Assembly: GCA_946186175.1 (NCBI GenBank)
Contig: CAMHMG010000017.1
Span: 1 to 20,527 of the forward strand
Direction: 5' to 3'
DNA: 20,527 nucleotides
Source of the DNA: an uncultured Clostridia bacterium
GTDB lineage: Bacteria; Bacillota; Clostridia; Lachnospirales; Lachnospiraceae
Part shown: positions 14,136-20,527 of the stretch, in pieces
How positions within the stretch are numbered: the first letter of the stretch is position 1
Layout: every line of letters starts with the position of its first letter
Made by a program: the position numbers and the translations under genes
The notes under the pieces: generated by a model
What the model was told of the DNA's origin: nothing
What the model saw: the letters and a program-made list of their open reading frames with translations, nothing else
Databases searched by the model: none

Positions 14136-14999
14136 TCATTCTCCAGTCCACCTGCCGGCAGCTCCGCATGGAAGAATAAGGCCGTTAGAGCTTACCGGAA
14201 GTCCGACCTCATCTGATGTAACGGTTCCTCCGTGACGGCTGACGATTTCAGTTGATATCATGTAAGTAAGAACAGCAGGAGCAAGTCCTGTTGTATATGA
14301 GTTTACAAGAAAGAATAAAGGTTTATCGCTTAGCAGCTGTTCGCAAAGACTGATAAACGGATGAATCTTTTCTTCTATCTTCCATATCTCACCTTTAGGT
14401 CCTCTGCCATAGGAGGGAGGATCCATGATTATTCCATCATAGTGATTGCCACGCCTGATTTCTCGTTCAACGAATTTGACACAGTCGTCTACAATCCAGC
14501 GGATAGGAGCTTCTGATAGTCCTGAAGCTGCAGCATTTTCCTTAGCCCACGTAACCATGCCCTTTGAAGCATCAACGTGCGTAACGGATGCGCCTGACAT
14601 GGCAGCCGCACAGGTTGCTCCACCTGTATATGCAAACAGATTCAACACTTTAATCGGTCTGCCTGCATTTGAAATGAGATCGGAAAACCAGTCCCAGTTA
14701 GCAGCCTGTTCCGGAAAAAGACCTGTATGTTTGAAACTGAATGGTTTCAAGTGGAAGGTAAGCTTCTTGTAGTGAATGGACCATTGCTCGGGAAGGTCAA
14801 AGAATTCCCAATTGCCGCCACCTTTTGCACTTCTGTGATAATGAGCGTTAAGCTTCTTCCACAAAGGATTCTTTTTTTCTGTATTCCATATAACCTGAGG
14901 GTCCGGGCGCAATAATATATATTTGCCCCAGCGCTCTAATTTTTCTCCGCAAGAAGTATCAATTACTTCATAATCTTTCCAATTTTCTGCTATCCACAT
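14136..14999 (-). CDS. Class I SAM-dependent methyltransferase, RlmI-like (COG1092)
   Basis: A 287-residue methyltransferase related to the 23S rRNA m5C methyltransferase RlmI and the RlmK/L C-terminal domain. The SAM-binding motif I is LFAYTGGAT (121-129) and the ribose-binding acid is D143 (VDASKGM). The catalytic-type motif IV is DPPSYG (193-198). It is shorter than RlmI (about 396) because it lacks an N-terminal PUA domain, as do many Firmicutes members. The target is probably rRNA, but this is by family only. GGAGAC precedes the ATG at 14999, and a very similar leader (GGAGAGACATT) precedes cls downstream. Confidence 0.85.
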   Translation of the reverse strand: MWIAENWKDYEVIDTSCGEKLERWGKYILLRPDPQVIWNTEKKNPLWKKLNAHYHRSAKGGGNWEFFDLPEQWSIHYKKLTFHLKPFSFKHTGLFPEQAANWDWFSDLISNAGRPIKVLNLFAYTGGATCAAAMSGASVTHVDASKGMVTWAKENAAASGLSEAPIRWIVDDCVKFVEREIRRGNHYDGIIMDPPSYGRGPKGEIWKIEEKIHPFISLCEQLLSDKPLFFLVNSYTTGLAPAVLTYMISTEIVSRHGGTVTSDEVGLPVSSNGLILPCGAAGRWTGE

Positions 15000-15463
15000 A
15001 ATGTCTCCAATCTTTTGTATTGTCGGTAATCATTCGATTCTATAATATGGTGGCAAAAGGACTTTTGACACTTATCTCATATTATACATAAAAATATTCT
15101 CACTTAACATTATATATTCAGTATGGGATTTGTCAAATAAGCAACAATGTTTTATAAGTTATCCTAATTCTCATTATATAAAATTATTGCCGAACACAAT
15201 ATGTAATATTGTACTCGGCAGTTAATTAGATTTATAGGTATAATATATGTATTTTTTATGTAGTTTATTATTATTAATTGATTAATATATTTGTTTTACT
15301 ATGAAAGTTAACGAATTAAGTTCGTAGAGCGAAAATGAGTGTTACTTTCATGTATACAGCGACGCTTAGCAATACCTGAGACCTTGACGAGTGTGCGAGC
15401 CTGGTTCGAAGTATACACAGTAATCCGAGCCCAAAGGGTGACAGATGAGCTTAGCATAGTCGT
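15000..15463. other. Gene-free interval with hairpins and structured element C
   Basis: No gene is supported in these 464 bp. The left two-thirds is very AT-rich and contains a hairpin TGCCGA/TCGGCA with inner CAATAT/ATATTG (15188-15220). From 15301 the composition changes: ATGAAAGTTAAC pairs with GTTACTTTCAT (15301-15351, one bulge) and holds an inner CGAA/TTCG stem. TGTATAC (15351-15357) pairs with GTATACA (15411-15417), GCTTAGC occurs twice (15364-15370, 15429-15435), and GAGCCCAAAGGGTGA forms a small hairpin. The structured part abuts the stop of the glycosidase gene and may include its 3' end. Its function is unknown. Confidence 0.45.
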
Positions 15464-16804
15464 TTAATTAGCAGGTTCGGATTTAATGATCGTAGAATCG
15501 TCATCATTGTCTAAACCGGTATTTTTGTTCTTGAACTTTGTGTCCTTTGCAGCTTTGACCAAAATTGCATTAGGCATATAACGTCCTCTTCCGGTAACGG
15601 ATGACGATTTGGTAATAAATTGTCCGTTATAATACATTACAGATGAGCTTCCACCATCGAGATTCATACCCTGATATGCATGATAACGAAGCATTATATT
15701 GGCACAATCCTCGACAGTACATCCAAGACTGTGAGTCTGTCGTCCGTCTACGACCAGTAAGAGCATGGAACCTTCTTTGGTCTGACCTATTGTTGATCGC
15801 GGCTGAATTCCCATGCCGTAGGTCCCGTCTACAACACTTACACCGTCAATTATTAACCCGGGATAAAATTCCATACCCCAGCGGTATTCTTCCTGCATTC
15901 CTTCGGTAAATGCAGATATATACATACGTTCATCTTTCTCCTTGACACCAAAATATTTCCATGCAGCTTCTTCGTGATGAGAGCTGTAATCAACCCCGTC
16001 AATTACAAGACATCCCTTAATCTGTGAACCGAGTCCTTCACCTTTGGGATCTACGAAACCGCTGGCATTAATACCAAGTATTGCATTATTGGTTTCACAG
16101 AAGGAGTCTATCTCCTGCCCTATGGAACCGTAAGCGGCAGCTTTGCCCATGAATACCTGCTCTGACTCTTTGACAATAGCAAGTTTACCCTGGTAACCGC
16201 TTCCTTTGACGCCTATTATTAAAAGATTATTAGGAATGTCGACAACTAATAGGTCGTCACCTTCTGTTGTTTTTAATCTTAATTTTTTGTCTAAGTCTTC
16301 AATTAAGAGTTTGTCATATCCATCTTCAACCAAGTCAGGATGTTTTTTAATATAATCGGAGAAGGAGGTGCTTTTGAGTTCCCAGTATTTACTGAAAAAT
16401 TCGATACTTTCTTCAGAATCCACGATGCTTTCAACATTTTCCCAGGTGCTTGCAAGATCTTCCTGGTCTTTTCTTCCCTCTTTATATTTGAGCATTACTT
16501 CAGCTATTACTGAGTCAGGGAAAAACCATGTTGCAAGCCAGTGATGAGTGTTAGTGGTCATAGCTGTCTCAATATAGATCGTTCGCCATCTGGCGATAAA
16601 TGGTATGCTGGAATAAACAACTGTCAAATACATTACTATTATTATGGATAATGCAATGGCACTTCGAAGAAAATGATTGCGTAGTTTTTCTCTTTTTGTT
16701 TTTGATTTTTTTGATAAATTATTACCGCTGTGTAGTTCTTCAAAAGAAACTATTGTAGATTCTTCAGCGTGGGTATTATTATCTGTATCATTATTAATGT
16801 TCAT
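15464..16804 (-). CDS. Membrane-anchored NAGPA-type phosphodiester glycosidase
   Basis: A 446-residue protein with a cytoplasmic polar N-terminus (1-46), one transmembrane helix (about 47-69) and an extracytoplasmic domain. The C-terminal half (about 200-420) matches the phosphodiester glycosidase/NAGPA family (PF09992): GINASGF (244-250), QPRSTIGQT (335-343), VVDGRQ (351-356) and NLDGGSSSVMYYNG (381-394), the family hallmark. Such domains act on sugar phosphodiesters in cell-surface polymers. I chose the ATG at 16804, which has GGAG 8 nt upstream; the frame is open for 43 more codons to 16933 but without a ribosome binding site. It lies 194 bp after the kinase gene and appears to have its own promoter. 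The substrate is unknown. Confidence 0.85.
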   Translation of the reverse strand: MNINNDTDNNTHAEESTIVSFEELHSGNNLSKKSKTKREKLRNHFLRSAIALSIIIVMYLTVVYSSIPFIARWRTIYIETAMTTNTHHWLATWFFPDSVIAEVMLKYKEGRKDQEDLASTWENVESIVDSEESIEFFSKYWELKSTSFSDYIKKHPDLVEDGYDKLLIEDLDKKLRLKTTEGDDLLVVDIPNNLLIIGVKGSGYQGKLAIVKESEQVFMGKAAAYGSIGQEIDSFCETNNAILGINASGFVDPKGEGLGSQIKGCLVIDGVDYSSHHEEAAWKYFGVKEKDERMYISAFTEGMQEEYRWGMEFYPGLIIDGVSVVDGTYGMGIQPRSTIGQTKEGSMLLLVVDGRQTHSLGCTVEDCANIMLRYHAYQGMNLDGGSSSVMYYNGQFITKSSSVTGRGRYMPNAILVKAAKDTKFKNKNTGLDNDDDSTIIKSEPAN

Positions 16805-16899
16805 GAGATTATCTCCAATTGTAAAGTAATATTTATTAAATTGTCCTAACGATAGAATAGGAATAAACGGCACAACATATAGGTCGGTTTGACTACATA

Positions 16900-16945
16900 T
16901 TGTATAATAACAGATAATTATACAAAAATCCATAAATTTCGATAA
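16900..16945 (-). promoter_or_regulatory. Promoter with overlapping inverted repeat for the glycosidase gene
   Basis: On the minus strand TTATCG (16945-16940), a 17-nt spacer and TATAAT (16922-16917) form a promoter. TTGTATAAT (16900-16908) and ATTATACAA (16917-16925) make a perfect 9-bp inverted repeat across the -10, with 21 bp between the TTGTA and TACAA starts. A regulator bound there would block RNA polymerase. Confidence 0.45.
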
Positions 16946-16998
16946 AATGGTAAAATATGTATCATTTGTTTTTAATCTTTGTTGTAAACGTACATTGC

Positions 16999-18576
16999 TT
17001 AATCAAGATGTATAGTTGTATATTCGCTTTCGGTAGTTGTATTCTTTTTACTTTTTTTGGGTGCCCCGGTATTTTTAGAGTTGCTTGTACTATTGTTGGC
17101 TTCTGGTTCCGGAGAAGTACCTTTGCTTACAGTAAGTGTTAAAATGTTAACTGAGCCCTTCGTAAAAGATGAATCAGCGACGATGCTCTGTGCAATTACT
17201 ATACCTATTGAATGTTCAGTATTATATTGATAGTCTGTTTGTATGGTAATATTCGGATCAAGTTCTGATATTTTTGATACAGCATCTTCTATTGTCATTC
17301 CTGTAAGGTTTATCATAGTGATCAATTCATACGGTTTTTCATCAATATATGAGTTATCTTCAGATGTAGTGTTATCAGTTTTAGTATACATATTTTCTGT
17401 TGTTGATTTAGATGAGTCTGTTTGTATATTAGAGGTATTTGTATTATTAAAATATGTATATATTTTTCTTATAGATACTCCTGTTATTACAAGTATGGAA
17501 AGAAATACTATCGATAGTGCGGTTTTTTGGATCAAGGATGATTTTTTTAAAAGTTTTTCTTTGTGAAAAATGCCACTTGTTTTTTCTGTTTTGAAATTGT
17601 CTTGGTTATCATCATTATCAAGGCTATATGTTGATGGTGGCATTGGTTTTATCATAACAGTAATTGGTTCTTCTGTAATTGTATGTGTAGATAATGAATG
17701 ATAAAATGCTTTAACAGATGAAAAACGCTCAGAGTATGACAAGCTTAAAGCTTTAATGATTGCATTCCATTGAAAAGGGTTGATATCTGAATCAGTCGGG
17801 AGAGGAAAGTGGTCATAGTTATCTTGCTGCATACGTATTAGAGCATCAACCGGTGCTTTGCCGGTAAGAATATAATGCATAGTGGCAGCAAGCCCATATA
17901 CATCAGTCCATGGTCCAATACGCCCGTTTGCAAGATATTGTTCAGGCGGGGCATAGCCTGCTTTAAGAATTACAGTCATTGTTTTTGTCTCATTAGGATT
18001 GACAACACTTACAGAACCAAAATCAATAAGGTGTAATCTGTTGTCCAAGCCTACAAGTAGATTGTCCGGACTAATATCACGGTGAATTAATCCCTTTTCA
18101 TGAATTATAGCCAGATCTTTCATAACAGGCAACATGAGTTCATACATATCAGAAAAAGATAAAATACCTTCTGTCTGAATCAATTGTTTCATGGAGATTC
18201 CTTCAATGAAATCCATTACAAGATATGCTGTGGAATTAGTCTCAAAAACGTCAATGATAGTGACGATACTGTCAAGGTTACTGAATTCTTTGAGAAGCAC
18301 AGCTTCATTAAGGAAACGTTGTAACCCTTTTCTAAAAGAAACAGAAAAATCCCCTCCAAAGTGAGTCACTTTATAAGGGATATCGTTATGATCTCTTCCT
18401 GCAATGCCGGAAGGAAAGTATTCTTTGATTGCTACACGCACTATATCATCAGATTCTTTGATATGACCTGCGTAGGTTATTCCGAATCCACCTTCGCCTC
18501 GCACATAGTCAATTATATATTTGTTGTTAAGTACATATCCTGTAGGAAGGGTATGTGTTGTTTCATGTTCGTTCAT
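16999..18576 (-). CDS. Transmembrane Ser/Thr protein kinase with one PASTA repeat
   Basis: A 525-residue Hanks-type kinase. The catalytic domain (about 20-295) has a glycine loop GEGGFG (27-32), K51 (AIKEYF), HRD (165-167) in HRDISPDN, DFG (185-187) and APPEQY, so it should be active. A long juxtamembrane linker (300-350) leads to a transmembrane helix (about 352-369), a Ser/Thr/Asn-rich stalk and one PASTA-like domain (about 417-486, MINLTGMTIEDAVSKI), then a Lys/Thr-rich tail. PrkC-type kinases usually have three or four PASTA repeats; one is unusual. I preferred the ATG at 18576 to the TTG at 18582 because AGGA precedes it by 8 nt. Neighbouring FHA proteins are likely phosphothreonine readers of its output. 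No phosphatase gene is in view. Confidence 0.9.
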   Translation of the reverse strand: MNEHETTHTLPTGYVLNNKYIIDYVRGEGGFGITYAGHIKESDDIVRVAIKEYFPSGIAGRDHNDIPYKVTHFGGDFSVSFRKGLQRFLNEAVLLKEFSNLDSIVTIIDVFETNSTAYLVMDFIEGISMKQLIQTEGILSFSDMYELMLPVMKDLAIIHEKGLIHRDISPDNLLVGLDNRLHLIDFGSVSVVNPNETKTMTVILKAGYAPPEQYLANGRIGPWTDVYGLAATMHYILTGKAPVDALIRMQQDNYDHFPLPTDSDINPFQWNAIIKALSLSYSERFSSVKAFYHSLSTHTITEEPITVMIKPMPPSTYSLDNDDNQDNFKTEKTSGIFHKEKLLKKSSLIQKTALSIVFLSILVITGVSIRKIYTYFNNTNTSNIQTDSSKSTTENMYTKTDNTTSEDNSYIDEKPYELITMINLTGMTIEDAVSKISELDPNITIQTDYQYNTEHSIGIVIAQSIVADSSFTKGSVNILTLTVSKGTSPEPEANNSTSNSKNTGAPKKSKKNTTTESEYTTIHLD

Positions 18577-18615
18577 GTGCAATTCCTATTATATTTTGAA
18601 AAGTAAAATGTTTAT

Positions 18616-18665
18616 TCATGTATACATGATGTAGTTGGTGAAGTAAGCTCCTTAAGGAGCGCAAC
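18616..18665. promoter_or_regulatory. Palindrome and structured motif upstream of the kinase gene (element D)
   Basis: A perfect 14-bp palindrome, TCATGTATACATGA (18616-18629), lies 40 bp upstream of the kinase start, a position suited to an operator. Next comes GTTGG (18634-18638), AGTAAG (18642-18647), a 14-bp palindrome GCTCCTTAAGGAGC (18647-18660) and CAAC (18662-18665). The order GTTGG-AGTAAG-hairpin-CAAC is the same as at 3920-3959. Confidence 0.4.
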
Positions 18666-18783
18666 TTAAACCTTAGTGTTGTTCTGCATATTATGTAATA
18701 TGATGTTAATAATATGAGGTAAATAATAAGTTGATTATTACATACATAATATATAAATAGATTGTAGCATGAAATATAATAAA

Positions 18784-19347
18784 TTACCAGTTAAAATGCT
18801 CATTACACAAAGAAACAAAGAGCAATTGGCATTCTCCTAGTTGTATAAGGTCTCTGTCATTTATAATAGTATCTTCTGAAATAGTTTCGTCATTGACGAT
18901 TGTGGGATTAGATGAAATATTAGGTTTTAAAGTGAAAATATTAGAGTGTCTGTTATAGTGTATGATAGCGTGATCTTCGCGGCTTATTGTTGCTTCATTT
19001 TTGATGCAGACATTCATGTTCATATTGCGCCCTATATGATTATCACCCGGATAAATAGTGTAGCTGCGTCCACGCTTAACACCGGTAAGACATACAAGCC
19101 ACCCTATTGTAAGTTTATCAAATAAAGGTTCTGAAGTGGCGGTTAATGGAGTCACGTTCTCTGTTGGAACCTTGGGTGCACACTCTTTGATATGTATATT
19201 CTGCATTTCTTCATAAGATGTTGCAAACGGATTATTTTCATTTTCTTTTTTTATTTCTTTATATCTTATTGAGTTGCTGCAATGTGGACAGTAAGGGAAT
19301 TTGTCGCTATTGTAGTAATGGTTGTTGGGACATTTTTGTAGGTTCAT
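18784..19347 (-). CDS. Zinc-ribbon FHA-domain protein
   Basis: A 187-residue soluble protein. The N-terminal metal-binding motif has C6, H10, C20 and C23 (CPNNHYYNSDKFPYCPHC), followed by a flexible linker (30-75) and a C-terminal FHA domain (about 80-187) with HIGRN, ISREDHAII and NPTIVND motifs. FHA domains bind phosphothreonine peptides. I start it at the ATG at 19347, where GGAG lies 6 nt upstream; an in-frame ATG at 19359 has no ribosome binding site. Sitting between the LytTR-FHA gene and the Ser/Thr kinase gene, it is probably a target or adaptor of that kinase. A weak promoter may lie in the 114-bp gap upstream (TATAAT at 19428-19423, minus). Confidence 0.85.
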   Translation of the reverse strand: MNLQKCPNNHYYNSDKFPYCPHCSNSIRYKEIKKENENNPFATSYEEMQNIHIKECAPKVPTENVTPLTATSEPLFDKLTIGWLVCLTGVKRGRSYTIYPGDNHIGRNMNMNVCIKNEATISREDHAIIHYNRHSNIFTLKPNISSNPTIVNDETISEDTIINDRDLIQLGECQLLFVSLCNEHFNW

Positions 19348-19461
19348 AGTATTCTCCATTCGTAATGCTTTATTAAAGGTTATATATTTGTGCAGTGCAT
19401 CGACACGCTGTATAGTTAAAATATTATATAAAGCCTATTCGATAAAATTGAGATAATAACA

Positions 19462-20208
19462 TTATACGAGACGAAACAGATTATCTGCATTGCCAAAATG
19501 TATTACAGTTCCGGGATGTATTTCTGTAGTAATACCGGGAGTGATTGGAGAAAATGAGACAAGTTCTCCTGTATCCATGCTGTGGATATCATAATCTGCT
19601 GAACTAACATATGTTCCGTTGGTTGAATGATCAATTATTTCGTAGATGTTTTTGTTTGCTCGGAATATGAGAGTGCAGTGACGTCTGCTGATAAATGGCA
19701 GGTCATATATAATATCACAGCAATCATCACGTCCAATAAGAATGGGTTTGTCAGGATACATTCGTATAATAGAATTTTTGTATTCGCCTCTTATACATAC
19801 AAGTGAGCCGGTGACTGCATGTGGTAAGTTATTTTCGAAATCATTTATATTGTTAACTGAAAATGCATTGATCATAGCGCCTTCTGTTTTGGAAAGGGAC
19901 TCAGTATATTGCATTTTTTTCTTGAATGCGTCTCTATATGTAGCACTTATAGACAATTCAATTCCATTAAAAAGCATTACCTTATAATTAGTGTAAGAAG
20001 AAATAAAGCTTTGAGCTATAAGATAGCTTTTGTGTATTCTTATAAACTGATCAGAGGGGAGTTGCTGTTCCACAATATCCAGACGCTGATAGTAACTGTA
20101 ATCTTTATCTTTGGTATGAACAACTAACTTTCTCGAAGCACTTTCGATATAATTGATAGAATCATAAGGTATCTGGTACTTCTTATTGTTAATAGATATG
20201 GTTAACAT
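19462..20208 (-). CDS. LytTR DNA-binding domain fused to an FHA domain
   Basis: A 248-residue probable transcription regulator. Residues 1-98 are a LytTR domain: IPYDSINYIES, then FIRIHKSYLIA (55-65), the family hallmark, and ISATYRDAF. There is no receiver domain. Residues about 134-245 are an FHA domain with the phosphothreonine-binding signatures IGR (158-160), SRRHC (174-178) and STNGTYV (195-201). I chose the ATG at 20208 because AAGGAG lies 7 nt upstream; the frame is open to 20343 without a ribosome binding site. The fusion suggests that phosphorylation by the nearby Ser/Thr kinase, rather than a histidine kinase, alters DNA binding. Its own upstream region has LytTR-like direct repeats, so autoregulation is likely. 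Confidence 0.88.
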   Translation of the reverse strand: MLTISINNKKYQIPYDSINYIESASRKLVVHTKDKDYSYYQRLDIVEQQLPSDQFIRIHKSYLIAQSFISSYTNYKVMLFNGIELSISATYRDAFKKKMQYTESLSKTEGAMINAFSVNNINDFENNLPHAVTGSLVCIRGEYKNSIIRMYPDKPILIGRDDCCDIIYDLPFISRRHCTLIFRANKNIYEIIDHSTNGTYVSSADYDIHSMDTGELVSFSPITPGITTEIHPGTVIHFGNADNLFRLV

Positions 20209-20248
20209 TGGAATACTCCTTGTGCACATTCTAGTAAAATATATGTAT

Positions 20249-20277
20249 ATTATGTCATATATTTGATGGTGGGGCAA
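20249..20277 (-). promoter_or_regulatory. Promoter of the LytTR-FHA gene
   Basis: On the minus strand TTGCCC (20277-20272), a 17-nt spacer and CATAAT (20254-20249) with an extended TG element. The predicted start near 20242 leaves a 33-nt leader. The nearest TACAA box is centred about 70 bp upstream of that start, a common activator position. Confidence 0.5.
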
Positions 20278-20305
20278 GGGAGTTTGATTGGTGAAATTTG
20301 ATTGT

Positions 20306-20410
20306 TTTTTACAACTATTTATATTTTTTTTACAATTGTACATTCTAAAGATTTACTTTGCTATACAAATATTTTGTTTATTTTTACAAGCATCTTACTA
20401 CTTTTTACAA
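20306..20410. promoter_or_regulatory. Array of five TACAA boxes, candidate LytTR operator
   Basis: TACAA occurs at 20310-20314, 20331-20335, 20364-20368, 20385-20389 and 20406-20410, with start-to-start steps of 21, 33, 21 and 21 bp. Four copies extend to TTTTTACAA; the 20364 copy is diverged. LytTR proteins such as AgrA bind pairs of about 9-bp direct repeats spaced by about 12 bp, that is 21 bp start to start. The array sits between the LytTR-FHA promoter and a divergent promoter whose -35 begins 6 bp past the last box, so it could control both. Confidence 0.5.
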
Positions 20411-20415
20411 CCCTA

Positions 20416-20444
20416 TTGTATTAAGAAATATGAGATGATAATAT
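20416..20444 (+). promoter_or_regulatory. Divergent promoter for the riboswitch transcript
   Basis: TTGTAT (20416-20421), a 17-nt spacer and TAATAT (20439-20444); an overlapping GATAAT (20437-20442) is an alternative -10. The predicted start near 20451 lies just before the riboswitch aptamer. Confidence 0.45.
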
Positions 20445-20456
20445 CAATTTAATTTA

Positions 20457-20527
20457 TTCGGCAAAGCAGGTGAAAACCTGTGACGCAAAGCTATAGGGCC
20501 TTTCACATGGCAGCCAGTTGCAAGTTG
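20457..20527 (+). ncRNA. Cyclic di-GMP-I (GEMM-I) riboswitch, 3' end cut by the window
   Basis: The aptamer hallmarks are in order: GGCAAAG; a hairpin CAGGT-GAAA-ACCTG (20467-20480) with a GNRA tetraloop; the conserved GACGCAAAGC (20482-20491); GGGCC; and, after a short joining region, GGCAGCCAGTTGC. This matches the GEMM-I consensus, which senses c-di-GMP and controls motility, adhesion or surface genes. The expression platform and regulated gene lie beyond the right edge. Confidence 0.9.

Noticed and set aside
16805..16933. 43-residue N-terminal extension of the glycosidase
   Set aside because: It has no ribosome binding site, would begin inside the predicted promoter region, and the ATG at 16804 has a good site.
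19360..19461. LytTR-type boxes upstream of the zinc-ribbon FHA gene
   Set aside because: No TACAA repeats with 21-bp spacing are present in this gap.

Overview
The window is AT-rich, with tightly packed Firmicutes-style genes, strong AGGAG-type ribosome binding sites, a Leu tRNA lacking an encoded CCA end, a LnrLMN-like ABC/two-component operon and a cyclic-di-GMP-I riboswitch. Together with protein families typical of gut and rumen Clostridia, this suggests a Lachnospiraceae-like chromosome. The family assignment is an inference; nothing here fixes genus or species.

Layout. 1-875: end of a probable transporter operon (two small membrane proteins). 1005-2255: P-loop GTPase with a DUF697-like C-terminus. 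2394-3506: solitary bifunctional ribD. 3517-3833: a compact locus that I read as a par/Fst-like type I toxin-antitoxin module: a ~37-residue membrane peptide on the minus strand, a convergent ~75-nt antisense RNA on the plus strand, a shared hairpin and paired direct repeats. 3865-4030: hairpin-dense non-coding DNA. 4073-4155: tRNA-Leu(CAG), minus strand. 4333-9291: ABC ATPase, two ABC-2 permeases, DesK-type kinase and NarL-type regulator. 9298-9555: MITE-like nested palindrome flanked by TA. 9586-12217: ferredoxin-fused aldo/keto reductase and a type Ic aminotransferase. 12289-14999 (minus): cardiolipin synthase with an internal 4 x 12-residue repeat, and an RlmI-like methyltransferase.

15464-20208 (minus) is a signalling cluster. 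In transcription order it encodes a LytTR-FHA fusion, a zinc-ribbon FHA protein, a membrane Ser/Thr kinase with one PASTA repeat, and a membrane-anchored NAGPA-type phosphodiester glycosidase. FHA domains read phosphothreonine, so the kinase and the two FHA proteins plausibly form one pathway with a DNA-binding output. Upstream of the LytTR-FHA gene lie five TACAA boxes, mostly 21 bp apart, which fits LytTR direct-repeat operators. The same array abuts a divergent promoter whose transcript opens with a c-di-GMP-I riboswitch, cut by the window end. The region therefore appears to join Ser/Thr phosphorylation, LytTR control and c-di-GMP sensing.

The two strongest candidates for undescribed biology are the antisense-RNA/small membrane peptide module at 3517-3833 and the LytTR-FHA/kinase/riboswitch control region at 19462-20527.
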